From: Pseudomonas laurylsulfativorans
Lineage (GTDB): Bacteria; Pseudomonadota; Gammaproteobacteria; Pseudomonadales; Pseudomonadaceae
NCBI RefSeq assembly: GCF_002906155.1
Contig: NZ_MUJK01000001.1
Coordinates: forward strand, 744,001 to 808,000
Length of the DNA stretch: 64,000 nucleotides
Direction: 5' to 3'
Shown here piece after piece: positions 1-8,709 of this stretch. Both the position numbers and the translations under genes were made by a program. The notes beneath the pieces were generated by a model. The model was not told the origin of the DNA. It worked only from the letters and a program-made list of their open reading frames with translations, and did not search any database. The stretch's first letter is position 1. Each line of letters opens with the position of its first letter.

Positions 1-965
1 ACACTGGGGGTGCGATCGTGGTAGCGCAGGCGGTACACCCCCACTTCGGTGAACGGCGTGACTTTGTAACGAGCACCGACGCCCCACTCCCCACCATCAC
101 GGGCATTTTCGCTCGGGCCTCGGGTCAGTGCCCCTCCGGAGGCGGCCAGTGTCGCGAGATCACCGGGCGCCAGGCGTATGAAGTCGGAACCTGGTCCGAT
201 CATGTCGGCGTAGGAGAAATAGTCGCCACCGGGTGACAACTCATACGGATGGTTCTTGAATTGGGTGTAGCCAAGCAAGGTCAGGTCATTGATCGTGAAC
301 TTGCCGGAGGCTTGCAGTTCAGGCAGCAGGATCTCTTTGATCTCGGTGCCTGGAATGTTGCTCTTGGTCGCATCGACAGGGCCCTGCACCCCGGAGATAC
401 CGGAGATGTAGAGGCTTTCACCCCACGCGACAACCTGATTGCCGAGGCGCAGGTCCAGGTAACCATCATCGCCTACGGTCTGGGTCGTGTAGGCATAGGC
501 GTCGAGCAATCGCGTGCGAGTGCCGCTGCGATCCTGCGCCTGGGAAGTGAAATGATCGACCGCGCCCAGTTTGTTGAGGGTGGCGGCCGAGTCGTTGTCG
601 TTGGAGCTGTTGTAGGCAAAATCGTAGAAGGTCGAGCCGCGCAGCAGGACACCATTGTCACCTTTGTGAATGTTCAGTTCGCCAAGCGCACTGACGCGAT
701 TGTTGAAGAAGCTGCCGCGATCGAAGTTGCGGTCACCGTCATCGCCGTTGATGTTGTTCAGCAACTGGTGAGCCTGCTTTTCCGTCCGGGTGTTGAGGGC
801 ATAGTTAAGCGTCGTGAGGTAGTCCGCTTCGATACCGTCACCGAACTCGAACGTACCGGCCTGTACGGAGGGCAAGGCAAACGTGGTCAAGGCACACGTC
901 ACGCAGCTCAGTTTGAAATGGCGCGACAGCATTTTGCGCCTGGCCTCTGGTTTTTTATCGTTCAT
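1..965 (-). CDS. DUF1302 family outer-membrane protein (3' end cut by window edge)
   Basis: The reading frame runs from an ATG at 965 to the left edge without a stop, about 321 codons. GGAG lies about 8 bases before the ATG. Translation begins MNDKKPEARRKMLSRHF, followed by a hydrophobic stretch ending in VQAGTFEF, which fits a signal peptide. The mature part is rich in aromatic and alternating polar residues (RLGNQVVAWGESLYISGI, GARYKVTPFTEVGVYRLRY), as in DUF1302 proteins, which are thought to be outer-membrane beta-barrels. These genes usually accompany DUF1329, YCF48-like and RND/MMPL genes, and here the last two lie directly upstream on the same strand. A DUF1329 gene may lie beyond the edge. 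Transport or assembly of a hydrophobic compound is an inference from this context. Confidence 0.8.
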   Translation of the reverse strand, partial: MNDKKPEARRKMLSRHFKLSCVTCALTTFALPSVQAGTFEFGDGIEADYLTTLNYALNTRTEKQAHQLLNNINGDDGDRNFDRGSFFNNRVSALGELNIHKGDNGVLLRGSTFYDFAYNSSNDNDSAATLNKLGAVDHFTSQAQDRSGTRTRLLDAYAYTTQTVGDDGYLDLRLGNQVVAWGESLYISGISGVQGPVDATKSNIPGTEIKEILLPELQASGKFTINDLTLLGYTQFKNHPYELSPGGDYFSYADMIGPGSDFIRLAPGDLATLAASGGALTRGPSENARDGGEWGVGARYKVTPFTEVGVYRLRYHDRTPS

Positions 966-1120
966 CTAGACAGCTCCACTGGGACATTCTTGTGAGTTGT
1001 TGTTGCCCTGTAACGACCGTGATTCAGGTTTTTCTGGCGCAGCGACGCCCACGGTCAGAACGCCATTGCGCTACCGGAAAAGGGTTGAGTCAGAGGAGGT
1101 TTTTGTTGCGTGTCGCCCGG

Positions 1121-3523
1121 CTATCGGGCAACGGGTATTCGCGTCTTTGCCGCAGAGGCCGTGCGCCGCCGGCCCACGTTCAGCCAGCAGGCCAACGCCG
1201 GTAGCAACAGCACCGCACCGAACACATTGACCAGGAACATGAAGGCCAACAGCAGGCCCATGTCCGCCTGAAACTTGAGGGGCGAAAAAGCCCAGGTCGC
1301 CACACCAATTGACATGGTCACGGCGGTGAACACCGCAGCCGTACCGCGCTGGCGAAAGGCTTCATAGAACGCCGTGCGCAAATCCTGCCCTGCCCGTTCG
1401 AGCTGATGCTCGACCCGTTCGAACAAATAGATGCCGTAGTCCACCCCTACGCCGACGCCCAGGGCCACGACCGGCAGCGTCGCCACTTTCAGGCCGATCC
1501 CCAACAGGGCCATCAAGGCATTGCACAGGACCGATACCACGGCCAGCGGCGCGATGATGCACAACACCGCCTTCCAGGATCGAAAGGTCAAAAAGCACAT
1601 CAGGGTGATTGCGCTGAAGATTGCAACGAGCATGTCCACTTCGGCTTTTTCGACGGTTTCATTGGTGGCGGCCATTACCCCGGCGTTGCCGCCCGCCAGC
1701 CGAAAAGCCTGGTCAACGCGGAACGCGGGACTGGCATCCTCGTGCGGTTGCAGGGCGATATAGCGCTTGATCTCCCGGGTCAGGTGGGCAAGTGTCGCGC
1801 CCTCGTGGTTTTGGGTGTAGATCAACACCTGTATGGCCGAACAGCCCTGAGTGTTCATGCCCATGTCCGGGTTGTAGGCCTCGGCACCTTGTTGCAGGGC
1901 CTGGCTGCTGCGCGGCAGGGCCGCCCAGCGCGGATTGCCTTCGTTGTTGGCGGCGATACCGACCTTGGCCAGGTCCGTCACGCTGACCACTGATTGCACT
2001 CCCGGCACGCCGCGCAGGAAGGTGGCGAACTTGTCCACTGCGTTCATCACGTCGTAGTGCAGGCAGGCGTCATCGCCAGCGAATTGCTTCGCTTCGACCA
2101 CCACCGTCAACACGTCCACGCCAATCGCGTAGCGGCTGACAATGCTGTGGCTATCGACGTTGTAGCGAGAGCCATCGCGCAATTCCGGCGCCCCGCTGCC
2201 GATATCACCGACCACCAGTTTTCGCGACTCGACAACGCCCACTGCCAACAGGCTCAGGGACACACCGATCACCAACAGTGCCGGCCCTGGTCGGGTCACG
2301 GCGCAGAGCGCCCACCAGAACCGATGGCGCCCACTCTCGGCAACCCCGGCACGCCGCGCAGAATCCTCCAGGCGCATGTTCGACAGCAGGATCGGCAGCA
2401 TCATCTTGTTGGTGACGATCATCAGCAACACCCCCAGGCAAGCCATGATCCCCAGCTCGCGGACGCTGTCGATCTGTATGCGCATGATCACCGCAAACCC
2501 CAGGGCATTGGCCAACAAGGCCAGGGCACCGGGCACGAAGATACGCCGGAAGCAGGTGTGGGCCGCCGTCAGCGAATCGGCGCCGGCCAGTACTTCAAGT
2601 TTCCAGGCGTTGGTCATCTGCACGGCATGGGAGACACCGATGGAAAAGATCAGGAACGGCACCAGAATCGACATCGGATCGATGCCAAACCCCATCAATG
2701 ACAGCAGCCCCAGTAACCAGATCACCGGCAGCAGCGCCACGGTCAGCGCCAGCAAGGTCAGGCGCAAGGAGCGGCAGTAGAAAAACAGCAGCACCATGGT
2801 GATCACGAAGGCCACCAGGAAGAAGGCAAAGACGCTGGACAGGCCGGTGATGATGTCGCCGATCAGTACCGGAAAACCGATGACGTTGACCTCGATCTGC
2901 TCGCTGGCGTACTTGTCGCGGATCTTGTCCAGGGCGGCGGCGACTTCGGCGTAATCCACCTTGCGGCCGGTTTGCGGATTGATTTCCTGCAAGTCGGCCC
3001 GTATCAGGGCGCCCTTCAAATCGTTCTGCACCAGCCGGCCGATCACCCCGGAGCGCGCGACGTTGCGTCGCACCACGTCGAGGTCCGCCGGGCTGGCGCT
3101 GAAACGCGCCGGTACGACCACATCGCCGTAGAAGCCCTGTTCGGTCACCTCGATATAGCGGGTGTCCGGGGTGAACAGGGACGACACCCGCGTACGCTCG
3201 ACCCCCGGGATGAAAAACACCTCATCGCTTGCTGCGTGCAGCGCCTTGAGGAACACCGGGTTGTAGATGTCGCCCTCGCCTTTCCAGCGCAAGTTGAACA
3301 ACACCCGGTTGGCCCCCGGGAACGCATCCAGGTACTGGACGAATGTCTGCATGTAAGGGTGTTGCAGGGGAATCATTTTGTAGAACCCCGGATCAAGCTT
3401 GATCCGGGTTGCCGTGCCGGCGAACACGACGGTCAGGACGACAAACAGCGGCAGCAACCAACGGCGGTGAGCCAGCAAAAGGTCGGCGCAACGGTCGACC
3501 AACAGCGTTTTATTGTTATTCAT
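1121..3523 (-). CDS. RND/MMPL family transporter
   Basis: This 800-residue protein has the classic RND layout: one membrane segment near residues 20-40, a large periplasmic loop, a membrane cluster near 225-410, a second loop, and a final cluster from about 620 to the end. The GVGVGVDYGIYLFERV stretch in the second half matches the MMPL/SSD-type subfamily rather than the drug-efflux AcrB type, which is about 1030 residues. It would be a proton-driven exporter or lipid/hydrophobe transporter in the inner membrane. It starts 17 bp after the YCF48-like gene and is followed by the DUF1302 gene after 155 bp, so the three probably form one operon. The substrate cannot be read from the sequence. Confidence 0.88.
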   Translation of the reverse strand: MNNNKTLLVDRCADLLLAHRRWLLPLFVVLTVVFAGTATRIKLDPGFYKMIPLQHPYMQTFVQYLDAFPGANRVLFNLRWKGEGDIYNPVFLKALHAASDEVFFIPGVERTRVSSLFTPDTRYIEVTEQGFYGDVVVPARFSASPADLDVVRRNVARSGVIGRLVQNDLKGALIRADLQEINPQTGRKVDYAEVAAALDKIRDKYASEQIEVNVIGFPVLIGDIITGLSSVFAFFLVAFVITMVLLFFYCRSLRLTLLALTVALLPVIWLLGLLSLMGFGIDPMSILVPFLIFSIGVSHAVQMTNAWKLEVLAGADSLTAAHTCFRRIFVPGALALLANALGFAVIMRIQIDSVRELGIMACLGVLLMIVTNKMMLPILLSNMRLEDSARRAGVAESGRHRFWWALCAVTRPGPALLVIGVSLSLLAVGVVESRKLVVGDIGSGAPELRDGSRYNVDSHSIVSRYAIGVDVLTVVVEAKQFAGDDACLHYDVMNAVDKFATFLRGVPGVQSVVSVTDLAKVGIAANNEGNPRWAALPRSSQALQQGAEAYNPDMGMNTQGCSAIQVLIYTQNHEGATLAHLTREIKRYIALQPHEDASPAFRVDQAFRLAGGNAGVMAATNETVEKAEVDMLVAIFSAITLMCFLTFRSWKAVLCIIAPLAVVSVLCNALMALLGIGLKVATLPVVALGVGVGVDYGIYLFERVEHQLERAGQDLRTAFYEAFRQRGTAAVFTAVTMSIGVATWAFSPLKFQADMGLLLAFMFLVNVFGAVLLLPALACWLNVGRRRTASAAKTRIPVAR

Positions 3524-3540
3524 GAGAGTGCTCGCATCCG

Positions 3541-4605
3541 TCAGTGATTCGACGTTGCCAAGGGGATATTTTCGAAGGTCATGCCCTGCTGCCCGGTGTA
3601 AATCAGGTGACCGTCATGGGTTTGGCCAACACTGGAGAACGTGGGCCCGCTACCGGCGTGCAACAACTGGAAGGTTGCACCGCGATCGGCTGAAACAGTG
3701 ACCACACCACCCTCCCCGACCAACACCACACGGCCGTCGCGGGTCAGCGTGCCGCCGTACAGCGCCCGCTCCGTACCCGACTCGATCGGTGCCCAGGACT
3801 GACCAAAGTCAATGCTGCGAAACACCCTGCCGCGCATGCCAAAGGCCAGCCAGTCGTTACCCGACAAGGCCAACAGGCCGAACAGGCTGCCCGTGTAAAA
3901 ACCGGTTAGGCGGGTCCAGTTCTGACCGCCATCGGTGGAGCGCGCAGCCAGGCCGCTTTCGCCGACCAGCATCATCCTGTCGGGACCGGTTCCGGCCACG
4001 CCATACAGATGCCGATCGCCCAGGCCGATGTTGCGCTGTTGCCAGGTCTGGCCCTGGTCAGTCGATACGAGGAAGCCACCAAAGCTGCCAACGGCAAAGA
4101 ACGGACCGGCGGGATTTCCCCAGACGCTCATCAAGGCATTGCCGGTTTCACCGTCGAAGCTGGCTTCCTTCCAGCTTTGGCCGGCGTCCTCACTGCGCAA
4201 GATCCAGCCATCGTGACCGACCGCTAGGGCCAGCGCCGGGTTGGCAGAGAACACCTGGGTCAGGGTCGAACCGCGCTGCGGGCTGACGCTTGCCTCGTCC
4301 CACTGCCGGCCCGCATCCCGACTGACGAACAGGTGGCCCAATTCGCCGGCAGCCACCAGATTGGTGCCCGCCTGGGCCACGCCATTGATCGACATCTGCT
4401 GCGGTTGAACTCGAGTCGGTGGCACCGCCGGGATGGGACGCGGCAGAAACGAGGCGACCGAACCCACCGCCACCATGCCGACCATGCACAAGCCCAACCA
4501 GGTTCGCGACGGGTTGTACCGGGCCCCTGAAGAGGCGCCGACGTCCACCTCGACCGGACCTTGTCGGCGACTGACCGGCAAACGGGTTTGCGGTTGACTG
4601 CCCAT
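3541..4605 (-). CDS. YCF48/BNR-repeat beta-propeller protein
   Basis: The 354-residue product has a short basic N-terminus, one membrane segment (TWLGLCMVGMVAVGSVAS) and then about six repeats with the Asp-box-like signature D-x-G-Q-x-W (for example SEDAGQSWKEA, STDQGQTWQQR, SIDFGQSWAPI). That pattern is typical of YCF48/Hcf136-like propellers. The start chosen is the ATG at 4605, preceded by AGGAG at good distance; an upstream in-frame GTG at 4638 lacks a clear ribosome site. Such proteins recur next to RND/MMPL and DUF1302 genes in Gammaproteobacteria, so it is probably an accessory subunit of that envelope system. Its exact role is not known. Confidence 0.82.
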   Translation of the reverse strand: MGSQPQTRLPVSRRQGPVEVDVGASSGARYNPSRTWLGLCMVGMVAVGSVASFLPRPIPAVPPTRVQPQQMSINGVAQAGTNLVAAGELGHLFVSRDAGRQWDEASVSPQRGSTLTQVFSANPALALAVGHDGWILRSEDAGQSWKEASFDGETGNALMSVWGNPAGPFFAVGSFGGFLVSTDQGQTWQQRNIGLGDRHLYGVAGTGPDRMMLVGESGLAARSTDGGQNWTRLTGFYTGSLFGLLALSGNDWLAFGMRGRVFRSIDFGQSWAPIESGTERALYGGTLTRDGRVVLVGEGGVVTVSADRGATFQLLHAGSGPTFSSVGQTHDGHLIYTGQQGMTFENIPLATSNH

Positions 4606-4693
4606 TCCTGCTGCTCCTACTGGCTGTTCGATTGACACCAGTAGAGCCGCGCCGCGCAGGGCCGGCCATCGTCCGATTAGACGATGGTTTCAG

Positions 4694-5704
4694 CTAGCCG
4701 CTGTTGGTATTCGCGCGATAGCGGCTGGGGGCTTGTCCGGTCCAATCCTGGAACGCGCGGCGAAACGCGGCCTCACTGCTGAAGCCCAGGTGATCGGCGA
4801 TCCGGTTGATGGTCCAGTCGGTGTCGCGCAGGCAGCGCTGCGCCGTCTCGCACAGGCACAGCCGACGCAACTGCTGGTAGCTGACACCTTCGGCCGCCAG
4901 GTGACGGCGCAAGGTCGGCTCGCTGAAGCCCAGCGCCGTGGCGATCGTGCCCAGGGTCGGCAGTTCCTGCGCGTGGCTCAGCGCCGCCTCGAGAAACCCG
5001 CGAACCTGCTGCGTCACAGACACCACGCGGGGTTCGGCGCCGACCAGGCGGAAGGGAAAATCCACCAGGAACGCGCCCAGCTCCACAGGTTGGCGGATCA
5101 CCCGGCGCGTGAGCAGGCTGGCCTCGAAGCTGAAGCCATAGGTGCGTTTGCCGACCGCGACCGGCGCGTCGAACAGGCCGAGAAAGGGCATGGCATCTTC
5201 GCGCTTCGGATGCGCGAGAAATACGCTGTCCACCTGCAGGGTGTTGCCGGTCAGCCAGGCGAACAACTGCAAGTAGCAGAACAGCCCGGTCAGGTCGACC
5301 AGGCAAGCGGCGGAGCTGCGTGTGCGGCGCAGCGAGTCCATGTGAAAAACAGCCTTTTCGCCGCGCCGCTCCAGGCTCAGCTTGCCGGCACGAGGCAACA
5401 ACATCGCACAGAATTCGGCGGCGCAATCGATGGCCTCGCCGAGGGTGCCGCAGCTGAGCAGGCAACGGCACATCAGGTCCACTTCCTGCTTGCGCATCGG
5501 TGGATGGCTCTCACCCTTGGCCACCTGGGCTTCCAGCTGTTCGATGGCCTCGCGAAACAGCTTCACGAAGCCGTCGGCCGAGAGCGCCCGGTCAGCTCCG
5601 CGCTTGCCCGCACCAGGCAGGCTATTGCGCTGCAATTCATCAAGTAATCGAGTGCTCAGCCCATGGGGTACGTGAACGGCCTGTGGTGATCGCAAAACCA
5701 TCAT
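4694..5704 (-). CDS. AraC family transcriptional regulator (arabinose-binding-like N-terminal domain)
   Basis: The C-terminal third carries a double helix-turn-helix of the AraC type (LGTIATALGFSEPTLRRHL and INRIADHLGFSSEAAFRRAF, ending GQAPSRYR). The N-terminal part resembles the ligand-binding domain of the OruR/ArgR-like, roughly 340-residue AraC subgroup. The start at 5704 gives 336 residues, usual for this subgroup; the frame stays open to 5875 but that extension has no family support. It ends 89 bp before the YCF48-RND-DUF1302 operon on the same strand, so it is a natural candidate for its activator. The effector is unknown. Confidence 0.85.
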   Translation of the reverse strand: MMVLRSPQAVHVPHGLSTRLLDELQRNSLPGAGKRGADRALSADGFVKLFREAIEQLEAQVAKGESHPPMRKQEVDLMCRCLLSCGTLGEAIDCAAEFCAMLLPRAGKLSLERRGEKAVFHMDSLRRTRSSAACLVDLTGLFCYLQLFAWLTGNTLQVDSVFLAHPKREDAMPFLGLFDAPVAVGKRTYGFSFEASLLTRRVIRQPVELGAFLVDFPFRLVGAEPRVVSVTQQVRGFLEAALSHAQELPTLGTIATALGFSEPTLRRHLAAEGVSYQQLRRLCLCETAQRCLRDTDWTINRIADHLGFSSEAAFRRAFQDWTGQAPSRYRANTNSG

Positions 5705-5889
5705 CCAATTCTCATATTGATCGGTGAAGTAGCGGTTACTGATTGATCCTGTGACGGTGCTGCAAAAAAGCGTGTGGATTAATGGCGTCCGACCCAAACG
5801 AATCATCGGAGCGCTCAAAGAATGACTTTCGCCAATTCCCGTTTGCCGGGCCATGCCAGCCTGACGCCGGATCACAGTACAGGCAAGCC

Positions 5890-6234
5890 ATGATCCAGAT
5901 ACTCGACGAAATCCTCCTCGACGCCGAACACCTGCCCACTGTGCTGACCTTGCTCGACCAGCGTTACCTGCCCAATGCAGGCTCCCGCGGGTTGACGCTG
6001 CTGCAACGCTGGGTCTCGCCTCCCGTTGCAGTGCCTGGCGAGCGCAACCGGCTCTGGTTGTTGTGGCAAGTGCCCGACGTGTGGGGCTACTACGGCATGC
6101 GCCTGGGCGCAGGTACCGAAGTGCCGGAGTTCTGGGCCACCGTGGACACGCTCAGCGAACATCGCCAACGGCATGTGCTGGGCGATGCCGATCAGCCGTT
6201 GGCCAGCCCCGAGGTGGCGCAGCATGTGGAATGA
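5890..6234 (+). CDS. Small NIPSNAP/dimeric alpha-beta barrel-like protein
   Basis: A 114-residue cytoplasmic protein starting MIQILDEILLDAEHLPTV. The open frame continues upstream to 5782, but the family-like part begins at this ATG. The pattern of a strand, a helix, and the stretch RLWLLWQVPDVWGYYGMR suggests a ferredoxin-like dimeric barrel of the NIPSNAP or ABM type, which I infer only from general pattern. Its stop overlaps the start of the next gene by 11 bp, which indicates translational coupling with the Dabb-like protein. The function may concern a small hydrophobic or quinone-type substrate, given the oxidoreductase downstream, but this is inference. Confidence 0.6.
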   Translation: MIQILDEILLDAEHLPTVLTLLDQRYLPNAGSRGLTLLQRWVSPPVAVPGERNRLWLLWQVPDVWGYYGMRLGAGTEVPEFWATVDTLSEHRQRHVLGDADQPLASPEVAQHVE

Positions 6235-6868
6235 AACCGTGCAGCTTTACCTCAACCCCGGTCTCGCGCCCGAGACGCTACAGGATGATTTGCAGCATCA
6301 CCTGCAACGTTTGCCCGGCCTTAGTCATTTCAATCTGGGGCGAAATCTTGAAGGCAGTTGGGGTGCTGGCGACTTCACCCTGGACTTGTCCTTTGTCAGC
6401 GATGCCTACCAGGCCAGCACCGCCGCCAGCCTGGCGCAATTGTCCGCCCTTGCACGCATCGACCGCGTCGCGTACCGGCGAATCGGCGGTGGCCAGCGTG
6501 CCGTGGGCCTGGAAAACGGCATTTGGCGCACCTTGTTGTTTCGAGTGCGCCCGGACCAGGACCGCAACCTTGTCGCTGCACTGGAACAAGACCTGCTGCG
6601 CATGCCGTCATACATCGCGAGCATCGGTAACTGGCAGTTGAGCCGCGTTTGCTCGGACAGTACCTGGACGCACGTCTGGCAGCAGGAGTTCGCCAGCGTC
6701 GACGGGCTGTTGGGTGAGTACCTGACCCATCCGTTCCACTGGGGTTGGGTCGATCGCTGGTTCGATCCGGAGTTTCCCGAATGGACCGTGGAGGCGATTG
6801 CCCATGCCTTCTGCGCGCAAACAACCAGCCTCCTCACGCTGCCTGTTAATAGAAAGGCATTGCGATGA
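6224..6868 (+). CDS. Dabb (stress-responsive A/B barrel) domain protein
   Basis: A 214-residue product starting MWNETVQLYLN, with its ATG inside the end of the preceding gene. The C-terminal half contains THVWQQEFASVDGLLGEYL, then HPFHWGWVDRWFDPEFPEW, which is the signature of the Dabb family (His and Trp residues near the end of a dimeric alpha/beta barrel). The N-terminal half also looks like one such barrel, so this is probably a two-barrel protein. It forms a compact plus-strand unit with the gene before it and the MDR oxidoreductase 68 bp downstream. The substrate is unknown. Confidence 0.72.
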   Translation: MWNETVQLYLNPGLAPETLQDDLQHHLQRLPGLSHFNLGRNLEGSWGAGDFTLDLSFVSDAYQASTAASLAQLSALARIDRVAYRRIGGGQRAVGLENGIWRTLLFRVRPDQDRNLVAALEQDLLRMPSYIASIGNWQLSRVCSDSTWTHVWQQEFASVDGLLGEYLTHPFHWGWVDRWFDPEFPEWTVEAIAHAFCAQTTSLLTLPVNRKALR

Positions 6869-6936
6869 CTCGGGCAGTGCAGCGTCGCGGCCCCACCCAC
6901 CTTTTTTATAAAACCACTCCAGAGAGAGGTACAACG

Positions 6937-7911
6937 ATGCGCGCAGTCGTGATGGATCGCCTGGGAAGTTCCGAGGTATTGCAGTTGTCCCGAGTCCAGC
7001 GGCCCGAGCCAGGGCCTGGGGAAGTGTTGATTCGTGTGCACAACGCAGGCGTCAATCCGGCGGACTGGAAATGTCGCCAGGGCTATCTCAGCCATTTCAT
7101 CACCTACGCCTTTCCTTTTGTCCTGGGCTTCGACCTGGCCGGAACGGTCGAGGAATGCGGTGAAGGGGTATGCGGCTTTCCCGAGGGAACACGGGTTTTT
7201 GCCCAGAGTGATGTCGGTGCCGGAAAGTGGGGATCCTATGCCGAGTTCGTCTGTGTTTCCCAAGACTCGGTGGTGCAAATGCCCGATAACCTCGGCTTTG
7301 CCCAGGCGGCGGCGGTGCCGACGCCCGCCTTGGCGGCCTGGGCCGGGCTGTTCGAAGATGGTGGCCTGGAAAAAGGTCAAAAGGTATTGATCCACGGCGG
7401 TGGCGGCGCCGTCGGCACCTTCGCGATCCAGCTCGCGAAAGTCGCTGGCGCGCAAGTCGCGGCAACCTGTGGCGCCAGCAATCGCAATTACGTCGAGTCC
7501 CTGGGGTGTGAACTCAGCATCGACTACCGTGCGCAGGATATTCTTGTCGCCACTCGCCAGTGGGCTGCCGACGGGGTGGATCTGGTGCTCGATTGCGTCG
7601 GCTGCGGGAGCTTGCCTGACAGCCTGGACCTGCTGCGACCGGGGGGCATACTGGTCTCGATCTTGACGCTGGCCGAGGACGATGCCGGCCCGGATCATGT
7701 TGGCGCAGCACAACGTGGCCTGCGCACCGCCGTGACCTACAGCAAGATGCCCAGCGGCACGCAACTCGGCAGAATCGCTGCCTTGCTGGCAAGCGGTCAG
7801 GTCCAGCCGCCACGCTTCGAAGTTCTGCCGCTGGAACACGCAGCCAAGGCCCATGACCTGCTGCAGAGTGGCAACGCCAAGGTGAAGCTGGTGTTGCAGG
7901 TTGCAGAATAA
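6937..7911 (+). CDS. MDR-family zinc-independent quinone oxidoreductase / NADPH reductase
   Basis: A 324-residue medium-chain dehydrogenase/reductase. The N-terminal catalytic part (GPGEVLIRVHNAGVNPADWKC) has the quinone-reductase-like NPADWK motif, and the Rossmann domain contains VLIHGGGGAVGTFAIQLAK for NADP(H) binding. No structural-zinc cysteine cluster is visible, so it belongs to the zinc-independent quinone oxidoreductase branch. The start at 6937 follows GAGAGAGG; the frame stays open to 6865 but lacks support. It probably reduces a quinone or an enone, and its two upstream neighbours may belong to the same transcript. Confidence 0.87.
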   Translation: MRAVVMDRLGSSEVLQLSRVQRPEPGPGEVLIRVHNAGVNPADWKCRQGYLSHFITYAFPFVLGFDLAGTVEECGEGVCGFPEGTRVFAQSDVGAGKWGSYAEFVCVSQDSVVQMPDNLGFAQAAAVPTPALAAWAGLFEDGGLEKGQKVLIHGGGGAVGTFAIQLAKVAGAQVAATCGASNRNYVESLGCELSIDYRAQDILVATRQWAADGVDLVLDCVGCGSLPDSLDLLRPGGILVSILTLAEDDAGPDHVGAAQRGLRTAVTYSKMPSGTQLGRIAALLASGQVQPPRFEVLPLEHAAKAHDLLQSGNAKVKLVLQVAE

Positions 7912-7932
7912 AGGAAAGGGCAGCGCAAAACT

Positions 7933-8021
7933 TGTGGGAGCGAGCCTGCTCGAGATGACGTTTGGTCAGTCAAAGCTGTGGCGCCTGGCCGTTTGTTATC
8001 GCGAGCAGGCTCGCTCCCACA
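7933..8021. repeat. REP pair (BIME-like inverted repeat)
   Basis: Two 20-bp arms, TGTGGGAGCGAGCCTGCTCG at 7933-7952 and its exact reverse complement at 8002-8021, flank about 49 bp of unique sequence. This is the common Pseudomonas REP doublet. It sits downstream of the MDR gene and of the converging Lrp gene, where it may protect or terminate transcripts. Confidence 0.9.
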
Positions 8022-8089
8022 GCTACCGGTTTGACAAGCAAAAATCGGGGATTGTGCACTTGGTGCCCGGTGGAATGTTGAAGCAGCGG

Positions 8090-8578
8090 TTAGCCTGGCG
8101 TGCTCGGCACCGCAAGCCCGACTTTCACCCGGTCCAGCGCCACGATTGTCTTGAACCAGGTCACGTTGGCATTTTCGGCGAACAAGCGCCGCGCCAACGC
8201 CTGATATTCCTGCATGCTGGCAACCGTCAGCACCAGGACGAAATCCACTTCGCCGGTGACGTAGTAGCACTGCTGAACTTCAGGCACCGCGAAATGTGCC
8301 TTCATCGCTTCCAGTTCTGCGAGGCTGGTGCGCTCGGTCATCACTTCGACAATGATCGTGATCGGGCGCCCTACGGCGGTGGGGTCGACGATGGCGATGT
8401 TGCCCGTGATGACGCCCTTCTCTTCCATCCGCTTGATGCGGCGCTGGACCGCGGCCGTGGAGAGATTGACCTGCTCGGCTATCAGGCGCAGCGCCATGGT
8501 GTTGTCGCGCTGGACGAGTTCCAGGATAGCGCGGTCGAATTTATCCAGCGATTCAGATGCAGCGTCGTGTTTTGCCAT
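8090..8578 (-). CDS. Lrp/AsnC family transcriptional regulator
   Basis: The 162-residue protein has an N-terminal winged helix (LDKFDRAILELVQRDNTMAL, then QVNLSTAAVQRRIKRMEEKG) and a C-terminal RAM domain (TVEVMTERTSL, YYVTGEVDFVLVL). This is the standard Lrp/AsnC arrangement and length. It probably senses an amino acid. It is divergent from the lactate-permease-like gene at 8710, with 131 bp between the starts, so that gene is its most likely target. Confidence 0.92.
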   Translation of the reverse strand: MAKHDAASESLDKFDRAILELVQRDNTMALRLIAEQVNLSTAAVQRRIKRMEEKGVITGNIAIVDPTAVGRPITIIVEVMTERTSLAELEAMKAHFAVPEVQQCYYVTGEVDFVLVLTVASMQEYQALARRLFAENANVTWFKTIVALDRVKVGLAVPSTPG

Positions 8579-8709
8579 GATCGGCCCGCGAGAAATTTTC
8601 TCGAAAACTAGCAGAAAACCGCGACCCTTTATCCAGCTGTGAGAAATATTATTTTGCCCAGAGCCTGCATTCGCAGCCTGTAAGGGAACTCACACAGGAT
8701 TTTTTCCCC

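Noticed and set aside
249..995. Plus-strand frame of 248 codons
   Set aside because: It is antisense to the DUF1302 gene, which has a signal peptide, a ribosome site and recognisable barrel sequence.
6406..7854. Minus-strand frame of 482 codons
   Set aside because: It is antisense to the Dabb-like and MDR genes, both of which have clear family motifs.
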